Assembly (NCBI GenBank): GCA_026418625.1
Contig: JAOABA010000011.1
Coordinates: 1-64,000 of the forward strand
Length of the DNA stretch: 64,000 nucleotides
Direction of reading: 5' to 3'
Origin: Candidatus Kapaibacterium sp.
Lineage (GTDB): Bacteria; Bacteroidota; Ignavibacteria; Kapaibacteriales; UBA2268
Shown in pieces: positions 26,338 to 36,347 of the stretch; the stretch's first letter is position 1, and every line of letters begins with the position of its first letter. The notes under the pieces were generated by a model, which worked only from the letters and a program-made list of their open reading frames with translations, had not been told where the DNA came from and did no database searches. A program made the translations under genes and the position numbers.

Positions 26338-28887
26338 ATGGCTGATTATCCTTTTAGAGAAATTGAACCAAAATGGCAGCGTTATTGGGAAGAGAATCAA
26401 GTTTACAAAACAAGTGATGACACAACAAAACCAAAATTCTATGTCCTTGATATGTTCCCCTATCCAAGTGGTGCGGGACTGCATATTGGACATCCCGAAG
26501 GATATACAGCCACGGATATTGTATCAAGATACAAGAGGATGAGAGGGTTTAATGTTCTTCATCCAATGGGTTTCGATGCTTTTGGGCTTCCAACCGAAAG
26601 ATATTCGATGCAAACTGGAATTCATCCTAATGAAGCAACAAAAAAGAATATTGAAGTCTTCAAAAAGCAACTTAAAATGCTCGGACTTGACTATGATTGG
26701 AGCAGGGAAATCAATACAACTGATCCATCATATTATAAATGGACTCAATGGATGTTTTTGTTGATATATAATTCTTGGTATGACGAAGAGCTAAACAAAG
26801 CAAGACCTATCTCAGAACTTCCAATACCAGATTATATTACTGATGAAAAGCAAAAGAACGAATACATTGATAGTCAGCGATTAGCATATATAGCAATGAT
26901 TCCGGTGAATTGGTGCGAACAGCTTGGAACTGTCCTTGCTAATGAAGAGGTAGATGAGTGGCGAGAGAAAGGTTATAAGGTGGAACGCAGACCAATGAGG
27001 CAATGGATGATAAGAATTACCAAATATGCGAATCGATTGCTTGATGATCTTGCTCTTGTTGACTGGCCACCCTCAACTCTTGAAATGCAGAAAAACTGGA
27101 TAGGGAAAAGTTATGGAGCAGAAATAAATTTTCAAATCGAGGGCACTGAAAAATTTATCAGAGTCTTTACAACAAGACCGGATACTATCTTTGGGGCTAC
27201 ATATATGGTTCTTGCTCCTGAACATCCTTACGTTAAGGAGATTACAACTGCAGAAAGAAAAGAAGAAGTTGAAAATTATATCAAACAAACCTCCGTTAAG
27301 ACAGACCTTGAAAGAACTGAACTAAGCAAAGAGAAAACAGGAGTTTTTACTGGTGCTTTTGCTATAAATCCTGCTACCAAGAAAGAAATACCAATCTGGA
27401 TTGCTGATTATGTTTTGCTTGGGTATGGAACTGGGGCTATTATGGCTGTTCCCGGACACGATGAGAGGGATTTCGATTTTGCAAAGAAATTTGGTTTACC
27501 AATCGTTGAAGTCGTTTCTCCGACTAATGAACCATCAGCTGAGCTTAAATCAGCATTTGTTGAAGATGGATTTAATGTCAATTCAGCTAATGATGAGGTT
27601 TCACTTGATGGACTAAGCACAAAAGAAGCATTCAAAAAAATAATTGATTGGCTCGAGCAAAAAGGAATTGGAAATTATAAAGTCCAATTCAAGCTGAGGG
27701 ATTGGCTATTTTCAAGGCAGCGTTATTGGGGAGAACCAATTCCAATTATATTTTTTGAAGATGGAACTAAAAGGGCTCTCGAATTTGATGAATTGCCGCT
27801 TAAATTGCCCGATGTCCAAGATTTTAAACCGGCTGGAACGGGAGAATCTCCATTAGCAAAGATTGATAGTTGGATAAAACATTTTGACGAAAAAACAGGA
27901 AAATGGGGGCGGTTCGAAACTAATACAATGCCACAGTGGGCTGGCTCTTGCTGGTATTATCTTAGATATATTGACCCGAATAATAATGAATTTTTCTGCG
28001 ATCCTGTTAAAGAAAGATATTGGATGTCTCCAAATGGAGTTGACCTTTATGTTGGAGGGGCTGAGCACGCAGTGCTACATCTACTTTATGCAAGATTTTG
28101 GCACAAAGTGCTTTATGATTATGGTTATGTTTCAACTCCTGAGCCATTTAAGAAACTCTTTCATCAAGGTTTGATTCTTGGTGAAGATGGAAGGAAAATG
28201 TCAAAGTCTTTGGGAAATGTTAAGAATCCGGATGAAGTTGTAAGAGATTTCGGAGCTGACTCATTAAGACTTTTTGAAATGTTCTTGGGACCATTACAGG
28301 ATTCAAAACCTTGGTCAGAGAAAGGTATCGAGGGAGTCTTTAGATTTTTGAACAGGGTTTGGAGGATGATTGTTGATGACAAAGGTAACTTGTCATCAGC
28401 AGTTCAGGAAATTGAACCAACACAGGAACAAGATTACGTACTTAATTACACAATTAAAAAAATAGCTGATGATATTGAAAGCCTTCATTTTAATACGTCA
28501 ATTTCACAAATGATGATTTTTGTAAATGAGTTTACAAAATCCGAATTTAGACCAAGAAAAGCTATGGAAAAATTCGTAATAGTTCTTTCACTATTTGCAC
28601 CACATCTTGGTGAAGAGCTATGGCGAATTTTGGGACATTCAAACTCAGTTTTCTTCGAGAAATATCCAGATTATGATGAAAGCAAAATAGTTTTAAAGCA
28701 AATTGAATTTGTTTTTCAGGTTAATAGTAAAATTAGAAGTAAGATGATGTTGAATTCGGATATGACTCAGGATGAAATAGAGAAAATTGCTTTGAAAGAT
28801 AGTAATGTTCTAAAACATATCAACAATCAGCCAATCAAGAAGACTATTTTCGTTAAGAATAAACTGATTAATTTTATTGTTGGTTGA
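26338..28887 (+). CDS. leuS: Leucyl-tRNA synthetase
   Basis: 849 aa, a normal length for bacterial LeuRS. It charges tRNA-Leu in the cytoplasm. The class I HIGH motif appears as GLHIGHPEGYTATDI near residue 50, the CP1 editing domain starts at about residue 230 with TTRPDTIFGATYMVLAPEHP, and the KMSKS loop reads EDGRKMSKSLGN near residue 620. The anticodon-binding and C-terminal domains follow. The start is an ATG after a short A-rich leader. It is preceded by a REP-like repeat and is not visibly part of an operon. Confidence 0.97.
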   Translation: MADYPFREIEPKWQRYWEENQVYKTSDDTTKPKFYVLDMFPYPSGAGLHIGHPEGYTATDIVSRYKRMRGFNVLHPMGFDAFGLPTERYSMQTGIHPNEATKKNIEVFKKQLKMLGLDYDWSREINTTDPSYYKWTQWMFLLIYNSWYDEELNKARPISELPIPDYITDEKQKNEYIDSQRLAYIAMIPVNWCEQLGTVLANEEVDEWREKGYKVERRPMRQWMIRITKYANRLLDDLALVDWPPSTLEMQKNWIGKSYGAEINFQIEGTEKFIRVFTTRPDTIFGATYMVLAPEHPYVKEITTAERKEEVENYIKQTSVKTDLERTELSKEKTGVFTGAFAINPATKKEIPIWIADYVLLGYGTGAIMAVPGHDERDFDFAKKFGLPIVEVVSPTNEPSAELKSAFVEDGFNVNSANDEVSLDGLSTKEAFKKIIDWLEQKGIGNYKVQFKLRDWLFSRQRYWGEPIPIIFFEDGTKRALEFDELPLKLPDVQDFKPAGTGESPLAKIDSWIKHFDEKTGKWGRFETNTMPQWAGSCWYYLRYIDPNNNEFFCDPVKERYWMSPNGVDLYVGGAEHAVLHLLYARFWHKVLYDYGYVSTPEPFKKLFHQGLILGEDGRKMSKSLGNVKNPDEVVRDFGADSLRLFEMFLGPLQDSKPWSEKGIEGVFRFLNRVWRMIVDDKGNLSSAVQEIEPTQEQDYVLNYTIKKIADDIESLHFNTSISQMMIFVNEFTKSEFRPRKAMEKFVIVLSLFAPHLGEELWRILGHSNSVFFEKYPDYDESKIVLKQIEFVFQVNSKIRSKMMLNSDMTQDEIEKIALKDSNVLKHINNQPIKKTIFVKNKLINFIVG

Positions 28888-28957
28888 TAATATTTAAATC
28901 TATTTATTCTATTGTTGAAGTAAATATTTTTGGCTATAATACAGAAAACAGAAATGG

Positions 28958-29602
28958 TTAGATACTGAGTAGTAATTCTTTCCAATAGTTTTCATCTTTA
29001 TTATCTGCACTTTGAGTATTTTTTAGTAAACTTTCAACATATTTTCCAATTACATCAAATTCTAAATTAACTTTATCACCAACTTTTAATAGATTAAGAG
29101 TTGTATTATTCCAAGTGTGAGGAATAATCGAAACTAAGAACCAGTCATTTTCTGCTTTTGCAGTTGTTAAGCTTACACCATCCATACAAATTGAACCAGT
29201 ATTGATTACATATTTACTAAATTCTTGTGGATAATTAATTTCAATTAATATCCCAGTTCTTTCTGGTTGAATAGATTTAACAATACCAACACAATCAATA
29301 TGACCGAGAACGATATGCCCACCCAGTCTTTTATTTAAAGTCAATGCTCTTTCGAGGTTAACTTTCTTACCATTTCTAAAGCTGCCAAGAGTTGTTTTTC
29401 TTAATGTTTCCTCAACTGCTTCTACCTCGAAAATATTTCCTTTAACCTGAACAACAGTTTGACAAGCACCATTGATTGAGACAGAATCATCTACGGCTAA
29501 GTCATTAATCATATGATTAGCTTTAACAGAAATTTTATAACCACCACCAATGGAAGTTATACTATTAATGATACCTATTTCTTCAATTAAACCAGTAAAC
29601 AT
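28958..29602 (-). CDS. ribE: Riboflavin synthase, alpha chain
   Basis: 214 aa from the ATG at 29602. The ORF track's upstream GTG adds two residues and is rejected because MFTGLIEEIG is the canonical start of the family. The enzyme dismutates two lumazines to riboflavin. Both lumazine-binding halves are visible: residues 1-95 and 96-195, with GxRVNLERAL-type text (GKKVNLERALTLNKRLGGHIVLGHID) at the junction and a second half containing GSICMDGVSLT. The terminal sequence is short and helical. It is alone; no other rib gene and no FMN riboswitch is seen nearby. Confidence 0.96.
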   Translation of the reverse strand: MFTGLIEEIGIINSITSIGGGYKISVKANHMINDLAVDDSVSINGACQTVVQVKGNIFEVEAVEETLRKTTLGSFRNGKKVNLERALTLNKRLGGHIVLGHIDCVGIVKSIQPERTGILIEINYPQEFSKYVINTGSICMDGVSLTTAKAENDWFLVSIIPHTWNNTTLNLLKVGDKVNLEFDVIGKYVESLLKNTQSADNKDENYWKELLLSI

Positions 29603-29617
29603 ATTCACTCAAAATAA

Positions 29618-29650
29618 AAAGCCCTCGCTCATAAACGAGCGAAGGGCTTT
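29618..29650 (-). terminator. Terminator after the large T9SS surface protein
   Basis: Long GC-rich hairpin AAAGCCCTCGCTC / GAGCGAAGGGCTTT with a single bulged base and a 6-base loop. On the minus strand it is followed by TTTTTATTTT, and it lies 24 bases past the stop of the gene at 29674. Confidence 0.9.
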
Positions 29651-29673
29651 ATTATTAGTTTGCCAGTAAGATA

Positions 29674-32600
29674 TTATCTTACTAATGTCATCTTGCTTGT
29701 TCTAACTTGATCGCCAGCTGTTAATCTGGTTATGTAAGTTCCGCTAGCAACAAATGAACCTGCTTCATTTCTACCATCCCAAATATAATTATGCTGTTTG
29801 GCAGATAGATTACCATTGAATAATGTCTTAACCACATTTCCAAATACATCAAGAATCTCAAGTTTAACATTGTCTTCTGTTGGCAGATAGAATGTTATTT
29901 GAGTATTTGTTGTGAATGGATTTGGTGAGTTTGGAGCTAAAGTAAGCTCTTCGACATTATCATAAGTTAAGGTAATTATCTTGGAGAAGGTTTCGCAATT
30001 TTCGATACCATCTCTATCAACTTGCCTTAAGCGATATTGGTAGGTAGTAAATGGAACGACTTCTTTATCGAAGTAGTTGTAACGGTTTACAACTGCAGAG
30101 TTGCCAACACCTTTAACGAAACCGATTGAATTCCAATCAGCATCTTCTTTTGTTCCAACTCTTCTTTCAACATAGAAGCCATAGTTATTATGCTCGGAAG
30201 CAGTCTCCCAGAATAAATCAATACCACCGCTTCTTACCTGACCATCAAAATTGGTAAGCTCAACAGGAATATCCGGACAGATTTCATATTCGGGATTTGT
30301 GCTGTGAGTTCTGTTACCAAAGTATGGTCTTATCATTGGTATCCAAGTTCCTCTGGAAAGCGTAGCTGTGTAATTATCAGCAGGTGAAATACCAAAGTGG
30401 TGCAAGTGAGCATAAGCGGGGTTACCAATAGTTGGCATAAACTGTATCCACTGTCCGCTCTTTCTTGTATTTTCAAAGGCAAAGAAGTTATTATTGATTA
30501 AGTTACCACTTGGGTTAGTTCTTCTAAAGTCTTTTTCTATAACAAGGTGGTAACCACTACCTCCTACAGGACCAACTGAAGTAACAGGTGGTGGAATGTA
30601 AATACTAGTGGTTCTCATACCAACTCTTGACTTAGAAGCACCGAGCTCAAGACCAGTTTCACCCATTTGACCGATAACCATCCAATAGTTGCCAGCGTTA
30701 AGAACAACAGGTCTTGGTAAGTTGAATTGGACATATTCACCGAAGAAGAATTCTCTTCTATCTTCATCATAACCACGTTGTCTGTAAATCAAGGTGCCGG
30801 GGACAGGAGTTCCGGGTTGTCCCTGATCAGTATAGACTTCGAATGATATATCGTCACCAGCTTGGTTTAATTCACCAAAGTATGCTTTGTAGCCTTTAAT
30901 AGTGTCTGGTCTTGTCAATGTAAATTTAACTGCAATTTGACCAGAACCGCTACCACCAACATAACCAGCACCTAAAGTGTTATTATCATAACCGCCGGAT
31001 GGACCATATATTGAACCATTACCACCTGCAGCGAATCCATAGAGGTTCAAACCACGTCCAGCAACACCTGTGAATGCATTGTCAGGAACATCATTTCTTG
31101 GATTTTGTGCTGGATCGTAAGCAAATACATCACCGAATCTCAATTCAAAGAAAGTGAATGTTGTATCATTTAGTGGTTCAATATCACCGCCGGGAACGAT
31201 TAAATTAGCAAGCATAAAGTATCTTCCGGGACCAGTTTTTCTTGCATTCCAATCAGGCATAGCGTATTCAAGAACGGTTCCGGGAGCAAGACCGGGCAGA
31301 GGTTGAACACGACAGTATATTGGATAAGGATCACCGGCATTACGATAAATCATAACTTTAACTAAGAATGAAGGAGCATAAACACTTGTGTTATTACTCA
31401 TTTTTACTCTAATTGGAATCTTGTCAGCTTGTGAAGCTGGAGCAATTGTATAGGGCCATTGTGCTTTCACAACTGAAATTTCGAGGTCTGTAATTTCTGA
31501 TGGGAAGAGAATTCTTACGTTATCAACAAAGAATGGGTCATCGTCATCAGGAATACAGGAGATACATTTCTTATTACCACCATAACCTTGATTTCTTGAA
31601 TATAGTTTTAGTCTGAACCTGAAGTTCTTAGCTCCGTCTTTTTCTGCAGAGATGAAGGTGTCTGGTATTGGAATGAATATTTTCTTATATTCGTAATCAA
31701 TACCGTCATCATAGATATCAGGTCTCAATCCATTGAGGAAACCAGCAGTTGGTGGAGAGAGAGCAGAGTCTTTATCACCTTCGAGGAATCCTCTCATTGC
31801 ACCACCGGCACCATAAAGGATGTAGGCAGCCATATTTGTTACAGGCTTAGCGCCACCACGTCTTGGATGATATCTCCAGCGTTTATCTTCAACATTTGTA
31901 ATAAACTGAATACCGTTTGGACTTGGTTGCATTAATTCTACAGCAAATTGATCAGGAACTGATGCAGCAGATCCAGCATAATTTGTCCAAACTGTAAATG
32001 GATCACCATTAACAACTGTTCGTGGTTCACAAGCGATTAGCTGTTGGTCACTCCATCCACGGGGCCAGTCAGGTTGATATAATGAACGTTGAACTGAAAG
32101 TGAAAGAACTGAATTATAACGTCCCATCATATTAATCGGGAATGAACGCAATTCATCACCACCATCGGCATTTGCTGGTGGTTCTGGATCTCTATTCATT
32201 CTAATGACTGGTGACTGCAATTTAAATGTTGAAAAGTCTGGATCTAAGAATGTAAAGTCTCTATTATTAGTAGCAGCATATTCACCTCTTGGAGGTAATG
32301 GGTATTTCGAAACTTCATCACCAGCTTGAACTTCGGCGTTAATATTAACCCATTTCAAAGTTGAAGGCATTGGGACTCTATTGACGATATGGAATGATGT
32401 TACATCATCACTAAAGTCATCCAATCTTTTCATAACGAATAATCTGACGAATGTTGTATCGTCAAAGGGCCATTCATCGCCTAAACCTTCATTTGTGATG
32501 GGGTTTGTCGGATCGGCTATAATATATGCTCTCATTCGCCCAATTTGATTAGCAACGAACTCATTAGCTTCAAATGGTGGGAATAGAATTTGAACGAAAC

Positions 32601-34362
32601 CATAAGGTGGAATACCGTTAAATCTTGATGTTCCCGGGAATGCTAATGGTGAAGCACTATAGTTTGAGCCAGATTTTGTAACATTGACATATCTAACTCT
32701 TACGAATGGATCTCCGGTGCATTCTTGAGCTAATGAATCTGGAAGAGCCAAGCAGGTACTATCAATTGGAACCAAACGGTTATATATGATTCTACCGGAT
32801 GCTTCATTGATAATTCTGAATCGGGCTCTAAATCTTAATTGTTGTGGTTGATAGTTCTTTCCTTGAGGACCTTGAATATTGTTTGTTAAGTTTTGAATTA
32901 AAGCAACTGGTTGAATTGCACCAATTCTTTCTTCACCAGCAAGTAACTCATAATTATTAACTTGTGAAGATGGAACTTGTTCAGTAAATTCAAGATCGGC
33001 ATTGGGGTCAGATTTTCTGACACGATATTGAATGTCAACAACACGGACTGTGTTTTTCCATTGTTTGAATTTTACAGCTAAGTAGTTATGAGGATAAGTG
33101 GCTTGGGCATTTTGAAATCTCATAAAATAGTGAGTTGATTGATAATATTCATTTGCCCATGGATAAACAGGAGCAGAGCCCTGTCCAAAGTTAACGTGTC
33201 GGGCAAAGCCAAATACACCAGCAGATGTATTATATCTAAATACTGTATTAGCTGGAACACCTCTACCACTAACAACTGCAACACCTTCAAATCTTTCATA
33301 AATGATGGTAACACTACTATCTTTTCTGTTAAGGACAACTTGAGCAGAACCAGAAATATATTGTGGAATACCGGGTCTGGCATCAGTTGGTCCTGTATAA
33401 TTACCAAACGGAGTTGCTAATGTTCTGTGAGGTGCAATGTTAATGAAATAAATTATCAGTTTATCAGCTGAATTAGATCTTTTGAAGTAAACTTTTCCAA
33501 AATCTTCGGCTTGATTATTATCTGGATTAAATTGAGACAAATGCATATCCCCAAAGAATGGAGCAATCAAAGCTGATCTATATGTTTGGAATGTTGCTTG
33601 ATCGAGTGCTCCGCCTCTGGTTCTGATACCAGCTTGAGGTGAAGTTGGTGAATTGGCTAACACTGAGAACTGATAACCCCAGTTATCAGGTGTGTTGTCA
33701 GTTAAACCATTGCCTACTCTACCACGAGTAAACCAATCCATAGACATTGGGTCATAACAGTCAGTGGCACCGGGTAAGATAGCTCTTTGACCAGTTGCAT
33801 CATAAGTATATCTTCTATTAGTCAAAGCAATCAAACCATTTGTTGATACATAAAAACTGTCATATCTCAAACCGTTGAAAATAAAGCTGAAACCAATTGG
33901 AATTGGACCAGCAATAGCATCATCAGTTGAGTCTGTGGGACCAGTGAAAAAATTCCCGTCTGATGCTGGATAGGCAGGGTTCCTAAAGAACCTTAATCCT
34001 TCCTGTGGATTGTCAATCCAGTATTGTGGGTCAATAAGTCTTGGACCCGGTAAAATCCTTCGCCACAAGTTTGGTTCGAATGTTGTATCAACGATTTCAG
34101 GAATGGGTCTCCAGTAATCTGGAGCTTCGTCATCGCTGTCAACAAAATAGTAACCTGTGGAGACAGGGGGTTGGGTTACAGGGTTTCCAATTTCCTGAAA
34201 AGGCATTGGATAGCTTGTTCCCTGATAGAAGCCCGGAACTTCAAAAAGAAGACTTCTTCTTTGAAGTTCGTCGCCTACTTGCTTGCTATCGTTTGCAAAT
34301 GTTGTGCTTGTATAGAACAACAACCCGCAAAGTGCAGCAATAAGTAGTAATGTCTTTTTCAT
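29674..34362 (-). CDS. Very large secreted surface protein with T9SS type A sorting tail
   Basis: 1562 aa from the ATG at 34362, chosen over the track's 34389 because it begins a signal peptide (MKKTLLLIAALCGLLFYTS) and has an AGGAG box before it. The body is beta-rich with many Pro, Gly, Asn and aromatic residues and no enzymatic motif that I recognise. A fibronectin-like segment (VELTNFDGQVRSGGIDLFWETASEHNNYGFYVERR) precedes the C-terminal FlgD/T9SS type A domain (PNSPNPFTTNTQITFYLP ... YIWDGRNEAGSFVASGTYI). It is visibly richer in G+C and in preferred codons than its neighbours, which suggests high expression. A role as a major surface or adhesion protein is inference. Confidence 0.85.
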   Translation of the reverse strand: MKKTLLLIAALCGLLFYTSTTFANDSKQVGDELQRRSLLFEVPGFYQGTSYPMPFQEIGNPVTQPPVSTGYYFVDSDDEAPDYWRPIPEIVDTTFEPNLWRRILPGPRLIDPQYWIDNPQEGLRFFRNPAYPASDGNFFTGPTDSTDDAIAGPIPIGFSFIFNGLRYDSFYVSTNGLIALTNRRYTYDATGQRAILPGATDCYDPMSMDWFTRGRVGNGLTDNTPDNWGYQFSVLANSPTSPQAGIRTRGGALDQATFQTYRSALIAPFFGDMHLSQFNPDNNQAEDFGKVYFKRSNSADKLIIYFINIAPHRTLATPFGNYTGPTDARPGIPQYISGSAQVVLNRKDSSVTIIYERFEGVAVVSGRGVPANTVFRYNTSAGVFGFARHVNFGQGSAPVYPWANEYYQSTHYFMRFQNAQATYPHNYLAVKFKQWKNTVRVVDIQYRVRKSDPNADLEFTEQVPSSQVNNYELLAGEERIGAIQPVALIQNLTNNIQGPQGKNYQPQQLRFRARFRIINEASGRIIYNRLVPIDSTCLALPDSLAQECTGDPFVRVRYVNVTKSGSNYSASPLAFPGTSRFNGIPPYGFVQILFPPFEANEFVANQIGRMRAYIIADPTNPITNEGLGDEWPFDDTTFVRLFVMKRLDDFSDDVTSFHIVNRVPMPSTLKWVNINAEVQAGDEVSKYPLPPRGEYAATNNRDFTFLDPDFSTFKLQSPVIRMNRDPEPPANADGGDELRSFPINMMGRYNSVLSLSVQRSLYQPDWPRGWSDQQLIACEPRTVVNGDPFTVWTNYAGSAASVPDQFAVELMQPSPNGIQFITNVEDKRWRYHPRRGGAKPVTNMAAYILYGAGGAMRGFLEGDKDSALSPPTAGFLNGLRPDIYDDGIDYEYKKIFIPIPDTFISAEKDGAKNFRFRLKLYSRNQGYGGNKKCISCIPDDDDPFFVDNVRILFPSEITDLEISVVKAQWPYTIAPASQADKIPIRVKMSNNTSVYAPSFLVKVMIYRNAGDPYPIYCRVQPLPGLAPGTVLEYAMPDWNARKTGPGRYFMLANLIVPGGDIEPLNDTTFTFFELRFGDVFAYDPAQNPRNDVPDNAFTGVAGRGLNLYGFAAGGNGSIYGPSGGYDNNTLGAGYVGGSGSGQIAVKFTLTRPDTIKGYKAYFGELNQAGDDISFEVYTDQGQPGTPVPGTLIYRQRGYDEDRREFFFGEYVQFNLPRPVVLNAGNYWMVIGQMGETGLELGASKSRVGMRTTSIYIPPPVTSVGPVGGSGYHLVIEKDFRRTNPSGNLINNNFFAFENTRKSGQWIQFMPTIGNPAYAHLHHFGISPADNYTATLSRGTWIPMIRPYFGNRTHSTNPEYEICPDIPVELTNFDGQVRSGGIDLFWETASEHNNYGFYVERRVGTKEDADWNSIGFVKGVGNSAVVNRYNYFDKEVVPFTTYQYRLRQVDRDGIENCETFSKIITLTYDNVEELTLAPNSPNPFTTNTQITFYLPTEDNVKLEILDVFGNVVKTLFNGNLSAKQHNYIWDGRNEAGSFVASGTYITRLTAGDQVRTSKMTLVR

Positions 34363-34442
34363 AAGCACTCCTTGTGTTAATAAAACCAATTAATTGGACA
34401 TAATGTTAATTAAAAAAATATTTATTTCAAAATAATGAGTTT

Positions 34443-36134
34443 TTATCTTTTGAATCTCCAACCTTTATCTTCGAATTCAAAAATCCAACCAACAACTTTA
34501 CCTTCATCAATATCTTCAAAATTATCCCAGTAATCAATATTATATGTGAATCGAGAACTTGTTTCATCAGCAGAAATACTGTCAGCTTGTGCTATAATTT
34601 TTTTAAATCTATCAATCCAAACTTGCATATTAGAGGGTCTCAGATCAATCCAACCTTTTTTACACCAGTAATTAATTAATTCATCATTTAATTCAATAAT
34701 TTCATCGGACCCAATGTTTGGAACAATCAGGTTTTTGCCTCTTAAATATTTTTTCCCGTCAGGTAATAGAATACCAAGACCGATTGATAGCATTTCACTT
34801 CTGAGAACATTATTTTTGCTAACTTCATTAAATGCTTCATTTGATAACTGCTCTGGCGTATAATTAACTATATTTTTGATTTTTCCAACAATCAAGTTAA
34901 TTATATGAGCTTCATAGAGGAGTTTGGATAACCTTGGTGGTCCTAAAGCTTCAAAAGCGATACTATGAATATTATATTTCTTCTCTAATTCGTTTAATTT
35001 CTTAATTGCTTGATTATGAAGCATACCACCTCTGTATGTAGGTCCTAATGAAAAGCTGTCGAGCCCTTGAATTACGTCGTGTCCTGTATTTCCGCCAAGT
35101 ATTTCGAATATAGTGTAAACAGCTATATCTTCGGGTGTAACAACTTCCATTTGACCTAATGAGCTAATAGCCTGAAATTCACCTTTCGAAAAAATGCCAT
35201 TTTCACCTGTATCAATAAAAACAGACTCATAATCTTTATTCAAATCCTGAACCCCAGTTAAATCATCTTTGCGGAATGGCTCAGTGATGGGTTTAGCATC
35301 TTGAATATTCATATCTACTAATCTAATTGGCTGTCCTTTACGATAAACCTTATCAAAAGCAATTTTTTTCCAAGCTATAGCAGCGGTGGGTTTAATTTCT
35401 TTAACCAAAGGTGCATTGGGTGTTCGAGCCATTAAAAACAATAGTAAGGTTTGTGCACCAGCTACACCAGATTTAGCTAATAAAACTCTTGAAGGACTTT
35501 CCTCGCTGTGAGTATAGGGTATGTTCAATCCCATTCCGCCTGTTCCACTGGTTCCAATTTTCATATACATTTTAACGCTGTTGTCAAGTAAGCTCCTATA
35601 AACCAGTTGAACGTGTCTTATTAACTGAGGCATATAAATACTTGCTAATAAGCGTTCTACGGTATCTTCGTTGATCTCATTTTTTGCCAAACCGACGCGA
35701 ACAGCTCTTGTTGTGGAATAGACATCTTGATAAGCAATTGCAGTCGCAGTGTTAATGCAGTCAATTACAATATCAGGTTTGGTTTCAGTAACGAGGTCGT
35801 AAATTGCTGAACTTTTTAAAATATTATCATCAAGTTCATCATAGATATCGCTAATAACAAGCTTACGCCAATCCTTGTTAGCAAGAACATCTGCCCAGTT
35901 GAGATCTTTGAATTCGGTTCGAGTAAAAATGTTACCCCATTTTGGGATAAACATTTCGGGATTTTTGTCTTTATACTCTTTACGAAGTGCTTCTACCGCT
36001 TCTTTAGCTTCGTTTTCTCTTAACGATGAAATGATAATAGCTGATGGATTATGCTCCATAAGTTTGTGACAAATAGCTGAACCTACAAGCCCCCATCCAC
36101 CAAGTACCAAAATCTTCTTATCTCTGATTTCCAT
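34443..36134 (-). CDS. Predicted NAD(P)-dependent Rossmann-fold oxidoreductase (short-chain dehydrogenase-like)
   Basis: 563 aa. The N-terminus is a Rossmann nucleotide-binding fold with the glycine motif GGWGLVG (KKILVLGGWGLVGSAICHKL), and a later strand ends in DIVIDCINTATAI, the pattern of an SDR/epimerase domain. Beyond about residue 250 the sequence is helical and I do not recognise its family. The substrate is unknown. It is long for a typical SDR (250-350 aa), so the C-terminal half is probably a distinct domain. A short leader (less than 60 bases from the large surface gene) suggests possible co-transcription, but the start regions differ. Confidence 0.7.
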   Translation of the reverse strand: MEIRDKKILVLGGWGLVGSAICHKLMEHNPSAIIISSLRENEAKEAVEALRKEYKDKNPEMFIPKWGNIFTRTEFKDLNWADVLANKDWRKLVISDIYDELDDNILKSSAIYDLVTETKPDIVIDCINTATAIAYQDVYSTTRAVRVGLAKNEINEDTVERLLASIYMPQLIRHVQLVYRSLLDNSVKMYMKIGTSGTGGMGLNIPYTHSEESPSRVLLAKSGVAGAQTLLLFLMARTPNAPLVKEIKPTAAIAWKKIAFDKVYRKGQPIRLVDMNIQDAKPITEPFRKDDLTGVQDLNKDYESVFIDTGENGIFSKGEFQAISSLGQMEVVTPEDIAVYTIFEILGGNTGHDVIQGLDSFSLGPTYRGGMLHNQAIKKLNELEKKYNIHSIAFEALGPPRLSKLLYEAHIINLIVGKIKNIVNYTPEQLSNEAFNEVSKNNVLRSEMLSIGLGILLPDGKKYLRGKNLIVPNIGSDEIIELNDELINYWCKKGWIDLRPSNMQVWIDRFKKIIAQADSISADETSSRFTYNIDYWDNFEDIDEGKVVGWIFEFEDKGWRFKR

Positions 36135-36347
36135 AAATTAATTTTTAATAAATATTTACAACATATAAATTAACAAGTTCATAATTTACTAAATTCTTCA
36201 AATATAGCCAACAAAATTCGTTTATTTTTTTCTGCTGATTTGTTCTCCCAATTTTCAAATAACTTTTTTAATTTTTGTCATTCACAATATATTAAACACA
36301 TAAAAAGCAAAAAGGTCTCAAAATTTTATCAATTTTTTTTATTTTTT

